A stretch of DNA of 64,000 nucleotides from assembly GCF_004331465.1 (NCBI RefSeq), contig NZ_SJKB01000016.1:62001-126000 (forward strand), in the 5' to 3' direction. Position 1 is the first letter of the stretch. Each line of letters opens with the position of its first letter. Source of the stretch: Kribbella pittospori (lineage in GTDB: Bacteria; Actinomycetota; Actinomycetes; Propionibacteriales; Kribbellaceae). Position numbers and translations under genes: made by a program. Below, piece by piece: positions 1-8,300 of this stretch. The notes beneath the pieces were generated by a model. That model had not been told where the DNA came from. It worked only from the letters and a program-made list of their open reading frames with translations, and did not search any database.

Positions 1-181
1 GGGGATTGTCCCGGCGAATGGTGTTGGCGCCCACCAGGATCGCGTCGACCCCGGCACGGACCTCGTCGACTCGGTCGAAGTCCTCATCGTTCGACAGCAG
101 GAGTCGCTGGTCTGTGTTGTCGTCAATGTAGCCGTCCACCGATGCCGCGACGGACAGTAGGACAAAGGGACGATCAGGCAC
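1..181 (-). CDS. RibD C-terminal/dihydrofolate reductase-fold reductase, partial
   Basis: The first about 60 residues of a reductase of the RibD C-terminal/DHFR-like superfamily; the rest lies beyond the left edge. The visible N-terminus reads PDRPFVLLSVAASVDGYID and later GVDAILVGANTIRRDNP, the usual beta-strand and NADPH-binding start of this fold. The GTG start at 181 lies inside the last codons of the upstream HTH-SLOG gene (overlap 8 bp) and has a GGAG ribosome site seven bases upstream, so the two are translationally coupled. Family members reduce pterin-, flavin-precursor- or pyrimidine-like substrates with NADPH. The substrate here is unknown. Confidence 0.8.
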   Translation of the reverse strand, partial: MPDRPFVLLSVAASVDGYIDDNTDQRLLLSNDEDFDRVDEVRAGVDAILVGANTIRRDNP

Positions 182-1115
182 GTGGTTCTCCTTGGTCGGC
201 GTGGATGATGGTGTCGAGCATGTCGACGAACTCATCCGTCATCCGCTCGATCTCAATTGTGGTGGCCCCTGGCCCCAGCTGTGCACACTGGTCCAGGGTT
301 GCAAGAGCGTCCGGAGGCATCCAAGTGCTCAGTGCAGGATTGCGTCGCATGTGTTGAAGGACAGCTTGCGCCGTACCTCCGGTGGCTCCGTAGGGAAGAA
401 CGCGCTTGCCCACTGCCACGGCCAGGTCAGCCTCGGCGCGAGTGCCTGCGCCGCCGCCGACGATCACGACGTACTCTGCGTCTGCGATTACATTTCGGCG
501 ACCGAATATCGCCACGGCTCCGCGCAGGCCGGGCGGCTGGTAGTGATCCGCTATGTGAGTCATGACCTCGATACCGACCCCGACCGGGCCGTGATTGACG
601 CGCAGACGCCTGACCATGACAAGTCTGGCCAATGCGCGCACCGCAGCGTCGATCGCCACATTGTTGACGTGGTCGGGCCGGCTGCCGCAGATGGCGATGC
701 GGACGCTTGTCATGTCGGAGTCATCGAGTCGACGTCGATCGGTGCGGCCGGTTGAGCCGGCCTCCGACGCAGACATCTCACGCTCGTCGAGTACTGAAGA
801 CACCAGAGCGTTCGCAGGTGCCAGTCCCATGAGCACTCGAGCGCTGTCAGGCAGCCGAAGTCCTTCGGCGATCCGGGTCAGAACGCCGATGTCGGACACC
901 TGACCATGACGCGTGCCGCGTACCCAGTTGGAGACATCCGATCGGTCGTGCTCGGTAAGCAGTGCCAGTTGAGTCTGCGTGCAGTCGTCGAACTCGGCTA
1001 GGTAACTTCGGAACAGCGCGCCCATGTCGCGCCGAGCCAGAGCGGTCTGAACGTCGTTCTCTCGCCAGAAGGACGATGGCACGGCGTCCGGATCGAACAC
1101 CTTTCGGCGGGTCAC
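174..1115 (-). CDS. HTH-SLOG domain protein (regulator/nucleotide sensor-like)
   Basis: 313 residues. The N-terminal part (about 45-95) resembles an XRE-type helix-turn-helix (TQLALLTEHDRSDVSNWVRG). The C-terminal part (about 137-300) looks like a SLOG/LOG-type Rossmann domain: it opens with IAICGSR and carries GGGAGTRAE at 220-228, like the nucleotide-binding PGGxGTxxE loop of LOG proteins. SLOG domains bind or cleave nucleotide-derived ligands, so this may be a ligand-sensing repressor. It is coupled to the RibD-like gene downstream and divergent from the radical SAM gene. Autoregulation through the inverted repeats in the shared promoter is inference. Confidence 0.7.
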   Translation of the reverse strand: MTRRKVFDPDAVPSSFWRENDVQTALARRDMGALFRSYLAEFDDCTQTQLALLTEHDRSDVSNWVRGTRHGQVSDIGVLTRIAEGLRLPDSARVLMGLAPANALVSSVLDEREMSASEAGSTGRTDRRRLDDSDMTSVRIAICGSRPDHVNNVAIDAAVRALARLVMVRRLRVNHGPVGVGIEVMTHIADHYQPPGLRGAVAIFGRRNVIADAEYVVIVGGGAGTRAEADLAVAVGKRVLPYGATGGTAQAVLQHMRRNPALSTWMPPDALATLDQCAQLGPGATTIEIERMTDEFVDMLDTIIHADQGEPRA

Positions 1116-1154
1116 TCAACCCTCCCTGTCGCGACCTTCACACACCGAGGGTAG

Positions 1155-1188
1155 CGGGATGATCCCATCCCGTGGACTGGTCCCACGG
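1155..1188. promoter_or_regulatory. Two adjoining inverted repeats in a divergent promoter
   Basis: CGGGATG-ATCC-CATCCCG occupies 1155-1172, immediately followed by CCGTGG (1170-1175) and CCACGG (1183-1188), which are inverted copies 7 bp apart. They sit between the divergent HTH-SLOG and radical SAM genes, where an operator for the HTH protein would be expected. No matching site was found elsewhere, so the binding partner is inferred. Confidence 0.5.
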
Positions 1189-1267
1189 TATCGGTCGATT
1201 TCGCTCTGTAGCCGCTGCCTCAAGCATGAGTCGTGATCATCCGCGCCGACTCTGGGGAGCAGAACAC

Positions 1268-2431
1268 ATGAGGACCATGAATCCGTCCACTGTGCGGCGG
1301 GAGGGACAGGTGCCGTTGCTCTACGGCGCGCACCCGAGGTCTGGCCTGCCCGTGAGATTGTCGGTGGATCGAACGCTGCGACTGAAGGTAATCGATGCCT
1401 GTGGTATGACCTGCACCTTCTGCCACAACGAAGGCACTCCGGTCGTTGCGGACAATCTTGGCAGGCCGCCCGCTGAGATGACTGGAGCAGGACGATCAGG
1501 TCGGGTTTCCATCTATCTCGGAACGAACGGTGCCAGGTTTCTGCCCGCGACCGTCGTACCGGATGACAGTCTGTTCGAAACGTTGAGGCTCCTGCGTGAC
1601 GCCTTGCGCGTCGACGAGCTGCACCTGACCGGCGGAGAGCCGACATTGCATCCGAAGCTAGCTGAGGTCGTAGCAGTCGGAGCGCGCGCCGGGTACAGGG
1701 TGTGTGCGACGTCTAACGGCGAGAACGGGGCTCGGGCGCTGCCCGCCTGCGGCGAGGCTGGCCTTGAGCGAGTCAACTTTTCGATCTTCGGAACCACTGC
1801 CGCAGAGCTCGCCCAAGTGCAGCATGGAAGGTATGCCAATCCGCAACGCGCGGAGCGGAAGATCCGGGCGTTGCAGGATGCCATCCAGGTGGCCATCGCT
1901 CATGGCATCGCGGCCAGCGCGAATATTGTCGTGCCGAACTCGAACCACGTTCCTCGAGTACACCGGCTTCTGACCGAGTACTCGCCGTCCATTTCAGTCA
2001 GACTGCTCAACTCGCTGGATGATGGCGAGGAATCGGTTGAAGCCATCCACCAGCTACTCAGCGAGCTGAGGGCAATTCCCATTGGTATCAGCATGACCGC
2101 TGGCGCTTCGGGCTGGCGGACGGCGTACCGACTGCCATCTGGGAGAGTCGTCTACTCCAAGCAGATCCGGCCTGTCCGACTACCTGACACCTGTGTGGGA
2201 TGTCAGTTCAACACAGGCACCGACTGTGAGGAGGGGTACTACGGGGTGCGGCTCTATCGCGATCGTGATGGCACCTACCAGGTGGGTGTCTGCATCCAGC
2301 GCATGGACCTGTGCCTACCTGTGCAAGAGTTCATCGAGAGTGACCTCCGCCAGGAGATTCTGTCGTTGCGTGAGACCGAGCTTCGGAAGCTAGCGGTGAA
2401 GTATGGCGCCGAGGGAGAGGGCTGGGGCTGA
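1268..2431 (+). CDS. Radical SAM enzyme, MoaA-like with C-terminal Fe-S cysteines
   Basis: 387 residues from ATG 1268, chosen because GGGGAG lies 8 bases upstream. The CxxxCxxC SAM/4Fe-4S motif (CGMTCTFC) starts at Cys45, followed by a TGGEPTLHP glycine-rich SAM-binding segment and NFSIFGTT. Near the C-terminus CVGCQFNTGTDC and later GVCIQRMDLC resemble the auxiliary cluster region of MoaA/SPASM proteins (compare MoaA CxxC...LRxDGxxxxC). It should therefore catalyse an S-adenosylmethionine-dependent radical reaction with a second cluster near the substrate. The usual MoaA partners are absent, so molybdopterin synthesis is unlikely. It ends one base before the CYTH gene. Confidence 0.85.
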   Translation: MRTMNPSTVRREGQVPLLYGAHPRSGLPVRLSVDRTLRLKVIDACGMTCTFCHNEGTPVVADNLGRPPAEMTGAGRSGRVSIYLGTNGARFLPATVVPDDSLFETLRLLRDALRVDELHLTGGEPTLHPKLAEVVAVGARAGYRVCATSNGENGARALPACGEAGLERVNFSIFGTTAAELAQVQHGRYANPQRAERKIRALQDAIQVAIAHGIAASANIVVPNSNHVPRVHRLLTEYSPSISVRLLNSLDDGEESVEAIHQLLSELRAIPIGISMTAGASGWRTAYRLPSGRVVYSKQIRPVRLPDTCVGCQFNTGTDCEEGYYGVRLYRDRDGTYQVGVCIQRMDLCLPVQEFIESDLRQEILSLRETELRKLAVKYGAEGEGWG

Positions 2432-2432
2432 A

Positions 2433-2969
2433 ATGCCGATTGAGTTTGAGGCGAAAGTGCTCGATGTCGAGCCGGATGAGCTTGCGGAGAGGATTCTTCG
2501 GCTGGGTGGGCGGCAGGTGGGCGATCGGCTGATGCGGCGGTATGTGTATGACGTGGTGGCGGGGGATGTGTCTCGGTGGATTCGGTTGCGGGATAGCGGT
2601 GCGGCGGTGACGTTGAGCGTGAAGGAGATTGCGCATGACGGGATCGACGGGACGTCGGAGACCGAGGTCGAGGTTGGGGACTTCGAGGGTACGAACGAGC
2701 TGTTGGGCCGGATCGGGTTCGAGCCGAAGTCGTACCAGGAGAATCGGCGGATGAGCTTCGAGCTCGAGGGGGCTCAGTTGGAGATCGACTGGTGGCCGCT
2801 GATTCCGCCGTACCTCGAGATCGAGGGGCAGTCCCGGGAGCATGTCGTCCGGGTCGGCGAGGCGCTGGGCATCTCCGCGGACGAGCTCACCGGGGAGAAC
2901 ACAGTGAAGGTCTACGCCCGGTACGGGATCGATCTCGCGGAGATCTCCGAGCTCCGATTCCCTGAGTGA
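2433..2969 (+). CDS. CYTH-domain protein (class IV adenylate cyclase/triphosphatase fold)
   Basis: 178 residues from ATG 2433, one base after the radical SAM stop codon. EFEAK at residues 4-8 is the ExExK signature of the CYTH tunnel fold, followed by alternating basic and acidic strands (RWIRLRD, VTLSVKE, TETEVEVGDFE, LEIDWWPLIPPYLEIEG) that line the triphosphate tunnel. Members are CyaB-like adenylate cyclases, thiamine triphosphatases or inorganic triphosphatases. Co-transcription with a radical SAM enzyme suggests action on a nucleotide-like or triphosphate intermediate, but which one is unknown. Annotation pipelines would call it class IV adenylate cyclase. Confidence 0.85.
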   Translation: MPIEFEAKVLDVEPDELAERILRLGGRQVGDRLMRRYVYDVVAGDVSRWIRLRDSGAAVTLSVKEIAHDGIDGTSETEVEVGDFEGTNELLGRIGFEPKSYQENRRMSFELEGAQLEIDWWPLIPPYLEIEGQSREHVVRVGEALGISADELTGENTVKVYARYGIDLAEISELRFPE

Positions 2970-3213
2970 GGATCAGCAGAATCCGGCCGGTTCGGATCAC
3001 GATGTAACGGATGGCGGCCGGCGAACGATCTTGATAGTTGTGGCCGTCGCCCGGGGAGGGTGGCGGTCCTCCTGTGCGGTCGTGCGGGAGGCGCTGGGGA
3101 GGGTGGGGGAGTTGCGGTTTGTCGTGCCTGGGGTCGACGCTCTGCGTCAGATTGTCGGTGCTGGCTCCTAGCCTCGGTTTCACGCTGATCACGTCGATGA
3201 CCGAGGGGGGCTC

Positions 3214-5385
3214 GTGACAGTTCAGCATCCGGAGTTCGAGCAGGAACAGAAGTACGTCGAGCATGCCTACGATCTGCTCGATCGAGGGCTCGCCGAAGCA
3301 GAGCAGAACATCGTGAACTTCGACGCCCTGCACCGGTCAACGGCGCATGCGCTGAACCGGGCGCTCGCGATCCTGCGGAACTCGCGTGGCTCCGGGCAGC
3401 TGGTATTCGGGCGGATGGATCGCGAGGGTGAACAGCTCTATATCGGGCGCCGGCGGGTGTACGACGAGGAACGCGATCTGGTCGTCGTCGGATGGCACGC
3501 GCCAGCGGCCGCATCCTTCTACGATGCGACGCCTCAGGATCCTGGCGATCTGACGCTGAAGCGGGTCTTCATCGAGGAGGACCGTCGGCTCCAGCGCATC
3601 GTCGACGAGGTCATCCGCGCGTCGGCCGAGTCGATCGCGACCAGCGAGGGCGACGCGACCATCAGCGATGCCCTGCTCCAGGAGCTTGATCGCTCTCGCG
3701 ACGGAGCCATGCGTGAGGTCGTCGCGACGATCCAGGCCGAGCAGTATCGCGTGATCCGCCACGAGAGCGATGGCGTTGTCGTCGTGCAGGGCGGTCCTGG
3801 CACCGGCAAGACCGTGGTCGGATTGCATCGCGCTGCCTGGCTGGCGTTCAACCGCCCGGATATCCGTCAGCAAGGCATGCTCGTGGTCGCTCCGAGCTCA
3901 GCCTTGCTGACCTACTTCAGCGGTGTTCTGCCGTCGCTCGATGTTTCCGATATCGATCAGATGGACCTCGAGTCCCTGTACGGCGGAGAGGCGCGGGCTA
4001 CCGCGATAGAGACCGCTGAGGCTGCGCGGGTCAAGGGCAGCGCCGAGATGAGCGTGGTGCTCCAACGCGCCTTGCAGCAACGCATCGGTTGGGATGAGGA
4101 CGAACTTCTGCTTCCGCTCGGCGCCGACCGAATCCGGATCCCGGGTGACGATATTCGCCAAGTGGTGGATGACGTACGGGCGCGGACTTTGCCGCACACC
4201 GAGGCCAGAGACGTCCTTCGTCAGGCGATGTCGGCGCTTGCGTCCAAACGGCACGCCGAGGATCAGCGCCTGCAGAACCGTCCTGTCCGCGCAACCGAGG
4301 CGACGATCCGCAGATTGTCGGCCTTTAACAACGCCCTTGACCGGATGTGGCCGACGTTCACTCCTGAGGAGTTCCTTCGAAGCCTGTACTCGACGCAGAG
4401 CTGGCTGACGGCGGCTGCCGACGGCATCTTGACGAGCGATGAACGTGCACGACTCTTCCGGTCCACGCTGGATGGTGAGGCCTGGACTCGCGCCGACCTG
4501 TTCTGCCTCGACGAAGCGTCGTACCTCCTGAACGGCGACGTGATGACGTATGGGCACATCGTCCTTGACGAGGCTCAGGACCTCTCCCCGATGGAGGCGC
4601 GTGCGTTGGCGCGACGCTGCCCATCCGGCTCGTTCACAGTCCTCGGCGACCTCGCTCAGGCCACCGGAGTGTGGGTTCGGGACAGCTGGGAGGAGCTGAC
4701 GAGTCACCTGGCGGACTCCCGGGCCTCGATCAACACGCTCTCGGTCGGCTATCGGGTGCCGGCACTCGCGTTGGAGCTCGCTGCTCGCCAGCTTCGGTTG
4801 GTCTCGACGGAGCTGACCCCGCCGCAGTCGATCAGGGCCGGGCGAGGTGAGCCACAGATGTGGCAGACGTCGGACGATGAGCTGTTCGACGACGTCCTGG
4901 ACCTAGCAGGACGATATCGAGCAGAGGGCCTGACGTCGGCTGTCATCGTGGCCGACTCGCTGTACGACCAGTTCTTGGATGCTGCGGCCGGCCGCGGTGA
5001 CAAGCTCGGCGATGGACGCGACGGCGATTTCGCCTTCGAAGCAACGCTGGTGCCGGTGAGCCTGTCCAAGGGCCTCGAGTTCGATGTCGTGATTCTCGCC
5101 GAGCCTGCCCTCGTTGCCGCCGAGAGCGTCCAGGCGGCTCGGCAGCTGTACGTCGCGATGACCCGCTGCACGCAGCAGCTCGACATCGTGCACAGCGCGC
5201 CGCTGCCGGCGGGTTTCGCGGAACTCGCCGCCGATCAGCCGGTTGGCGCGATCGAGACGCCCAGTCTCAGTGAGTTGTTCAGTCTGCTCACCGAGCAGGA
5301 TCAGGCGCTTGTGGAAGCACTAGTACGACGCCTGGTTGTGCGCGGCGGGAGTGCGGTGGAGATGGATGAGGAGTTAGCTCGATGA
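3214..5385 (+). CDS. HelD/UvrD-like superfamily 1 helicase
   Basis: 723 residues from GTG 3214. The N-terminal helical stretch (EFEQEQKYVEHAYDLLDRGL) and the region up to GWHAPAAASFY match the HelD family, which uses an N-terminal arm to release stalled RNA polymerase. Walker A GGPGTGKT is at 193-200, Walker B LDEAQD near 450, and motif VI-like LYVAMTRCTQQL near the C-terminus. A housekeeping HelD is possible, but the stop codon overlaps the start of the DUF4011 helicase gene by four bases (ATGA), which makes it the first gene of a two-helicase unit. No nuclease motif is visible. Confidence 0.85.
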   Translation: MTVQHPEFEQEQKYVEHAYDLLDRGLAEAEQNIVNFDALHRSTAHALNRALAILRNSRGSGQLVFGRMDREGEQLYIGRRRVYDEERDLVVVGWHAPAAASFYDATPQDPGDLTLKRVFIEEDRRLQRIVDEVIRASAESIATSEGDATISDALLQELDRSRDGAMREVVATIQAEQYRVIRHESDGVVVVQGGPGTGKTVVGLHRAAWLAFNRPDIRQQGMLVVAPSSALLTYFSGVLPSLDVSDIDQMDLESLYGGEARATAIETAEAARVKGSAEMSVVLQRALQQRIGWDEDELLLPLGADRIRIPGDDIRQVVDDVRARTLPHTEARDVLRQAMSALASKRHAEDQRLQNRPVRATEATIRRLSAFNNALDRMWPTFTPEEFLRSLYSTQSWLTAAADGILTSDERARLFRSTLDGEAWTRADLFCLDEASYLLNGDVMTYGHIVLDEAQDLSPMEARALARRCPSGSFTVLGDLAQATGVWVRDSWEELTSHLADSRASINTLSVGYRVPALALELAARQLRLVSTELTPPQSIRAGRGEPQMWQTSDDELFDDVLDLAGRYRAEGLTSAVIVADSLYDQFLDAAAGRGDKLGDGRDGDFAFEATLVPVSLSKGLEFDVVILAEPALVAAESVQAARQLYVAMTRCTQQLDIVHSAPLPAGFAELAADQPVGAIETPSLSELFSLLTEQDQALVEALVRRLVVRGGSAVEMDEELAR

Positions 5386-8300
5386 CGACGACAGAAGCCG
5401 AAACGGGTCTGAGCGACAATCAACGCCAGCAGCTGCTCAAGCAGATCACCCGGTGGCGGGAGGATCTTCTCAACCTCGACCGCCGCCAGAAACTCGTCTA
5501 CTTCAGCCATGCCCGCACTGCCTCGCTCGAGATCATCGACTCCGAGCTCGACGACGTACTCGACCGGCTCGACAATGGAACCCGCTTGGACGCGGCTGAG
5601 AGCGAGTCGTCGGACGAGGAGGTGGACGACCACATCTCACTCCCGTTGGCGTCCGGCGGTCTGGTGGTCAAAGACAAGACGCCAAGCAAGCTGCGGGCGG
5701 CGTGTCGCCGATTGGATCAGGTGTCGAACCAGGTCTACGCGGACCGCGGATTCTGGACGCTGTACGCAGGCATCGGCATGCTGCTGTGGATCGATCCTGA
5801 CACCGGCTCACCGGTGCATAGCCCCCTTCTGCTCTGTCCGGTCAAGCTTCAGCGGAGTGGCAGCCAGGCGCCGTACACGGTTGTGCGGACCGAAGACGAG
5901 ATCGTCGTCAACCCGGCGCTGCGCCTGAAGCTGGAGAAAGATTTCGGCATTCATCTGAGCGAGCTCGATCCAGACTGGTTCGACGTCTTCGAGGTGATCG
6001 ACGACGTGCGCACGAAGATCGCGGCCAAGGACGGATGGTCCGTGCACCATCGGGTTGTCCTGACCACTTTCAGCTTCCACAAGGAGGCCATCTATCGCGA
6101 TCTGATGGACCATCAAGACGTCCTGCTCGCCCATCCGATGGTGCAGATGGTCGCGCTCGGCGACTCCGCACCGAGCGCAGGAGACTACTCGTTCGAGGTC
6201 ATCGAGGACGACGAGTTGGACCGGGTCGTCGAACCCGAGAAGCTGATGAGCATCCTCGACGCCGACAGCACGCAGCGGCGATGCATCATCGCCGCCCGAG
6301 ACGGTCGAAGCTTTGTAGTGGATGGCCCTCCCGGCACCGGGAAGAGCCAGACCATCGCCAACATCATCTGCGAACTGATCGCGACCGATAAGACGGTGTT
6401 GTTCGTCAGCGAGAAGGCTGCGGCACTCGATGTCGTCCGCAACCGGTTGACGAATGTCGGTCTCGGCGACTTTCTTCTCGAGTTGCACAGCCACGCCGCT
6501 ACTCGGAAAGAGGTCGTCAGTCAGCTCGGCCGGGCTCTGACACAGCGGGCGAAGGTCAAGGGCCAGATGCCCGAGGCTGATCGGCAGTCGTTGAGGTCTG
6601 TGCGGGAGCGACTCACGGACTTCGCCTCCGCGATGAGCGAGGAGCGCGACCTGCTCCACCAAAGCGTCTACGAAGCTCTGGGTCGCTTGATGGAGGTCAG
6701 AGAAGACCAGGTCGGGTCACTGACGAGGTCAGAGGACTGGGCAGGCCTGACCGCGGTGCAGCTCGATCACCTCCTCGAGCGCGCCGGTCGCCTCGCACGG
6801 GCCTGGCGGCCGGTCTCGCAGCGAGACAACTTCCTGTGGCGAGAGCTCGTGGTCGATGCGCCGACCCCGGCCCAGACAGAGTCGACGCGCCGAGCGGCTG
6901 ACGGCGCGAGTGCGGCGGCTCGTGCACTGTCGGATCGGATGCGCGCCGTCGACGAGAGCCTTGCCTTGTCGATGCCCCCGACGGTCACGGCGGCGACTGA
7001 CCGCGTCGAACTACTCGAGCTTCTCGGGGCGAATCCGTCGGCTCCTTCGTCCTGGCTCCACCTGGCGGATCTGGCATCGCTTCGAGATCGAATCGGCGAA
7101 CGACAGCGAGTCTCGGGCGAGTACAAATTGGCCAAGGATGCGCTGACGGCGATCGTCGGCGCTGCCTGGCAGGACGTGGATCCGGATTCGCTGGCGAGTG
7201 CGCGCAGCCTGCTGGATCGCCAGCTGGCGCCACTTGACGCATGGTGGCCCGATGCGTCGACCACGGTGGAACAGCTTCGTGAAGTACGGCGGCTGCAGTC
7301 CGCAACTCCGGAGATCCTCGAGACCATTGCCAATGACGCTCGTCAGCTCAGTGCCCTGCTCGGCGTACGAGCTGATGACGTCTCCTTCCAGCGGGCGATG
7401 GAGCTGGCTGAGCTCGCGGCGCTCGGCGGTCGGCCGGCACGCCCGGAGCGCGAGTGGCTGAACCCGGCCGTGCAGGCCGCGCTGGATGAGTCCAGTCGCG
7501 TCCTCGCTGAGTTGGTCGAGCTCGTGAATCAGCGGCGAGCGGCGATCGAGAAGGTGTTTCGTCCCAGTGCGCTAGAGCTCGATCTGGCGGGACTCAACGT
7601 GCGTTTCTCTGGCGTGCACACCGGACTGCGGAAGTTCAGCAAGGCGGCCCGCGCGGATCGCAAGCTCCTTCGCAGTGTCGTCGTCACTGGCAAGGTCGAC
7701 AAGGGCGTTCTGGCGCGCCTGGATGAGGCCGTCGACTGGCAGCAGGCTGAGCTGCGCCTCGCCCAGAGCGAGGAGACGTACGCATCTCGGCTGGGCAGCT
7801 ACTACCGGCGTACCGAGACGGACTTCAACCGTTTGGCCGACGCGATCGCGACCGCGCATCGAGCAGTTCAGTTGGCGGCGGGCGATCTCAACAATGATGC
7901 GATGGCGCGGCAGCTCACTGCCGACGGAACGCCCGATCCTCAGCTTCTCATCGTTGCCGAACGACTGATGCGTGCTGGGAACGACTGGATCCAGGAGGTG
8001 CGCGGCTGCCGAGGCGACATCGCGGCAGCTCAGCTCGGGCAGTTGCCGCTGCACGTCATCGCCGAAGCAGCTGTGGCAGCTGTGAACGGCACGGCAGTGG
8101 GCTACGCCGCAGCTGCGCAAGTGACACGAACTGCTGGTCGTAACCTGTCGCTGAGGCAGGTGGTTGCGGCGCTCGAGCGGGCGAGCATTGTCGCCGATCG
8201 CGATGCCATGCTGCTCGATACGTTCGAGCAGGACCGCATCGACATCGGCGCGCTGTACGACGGTGCCGCAACGGACTGGGCCGAGTTGGCCGGCGCGCTA

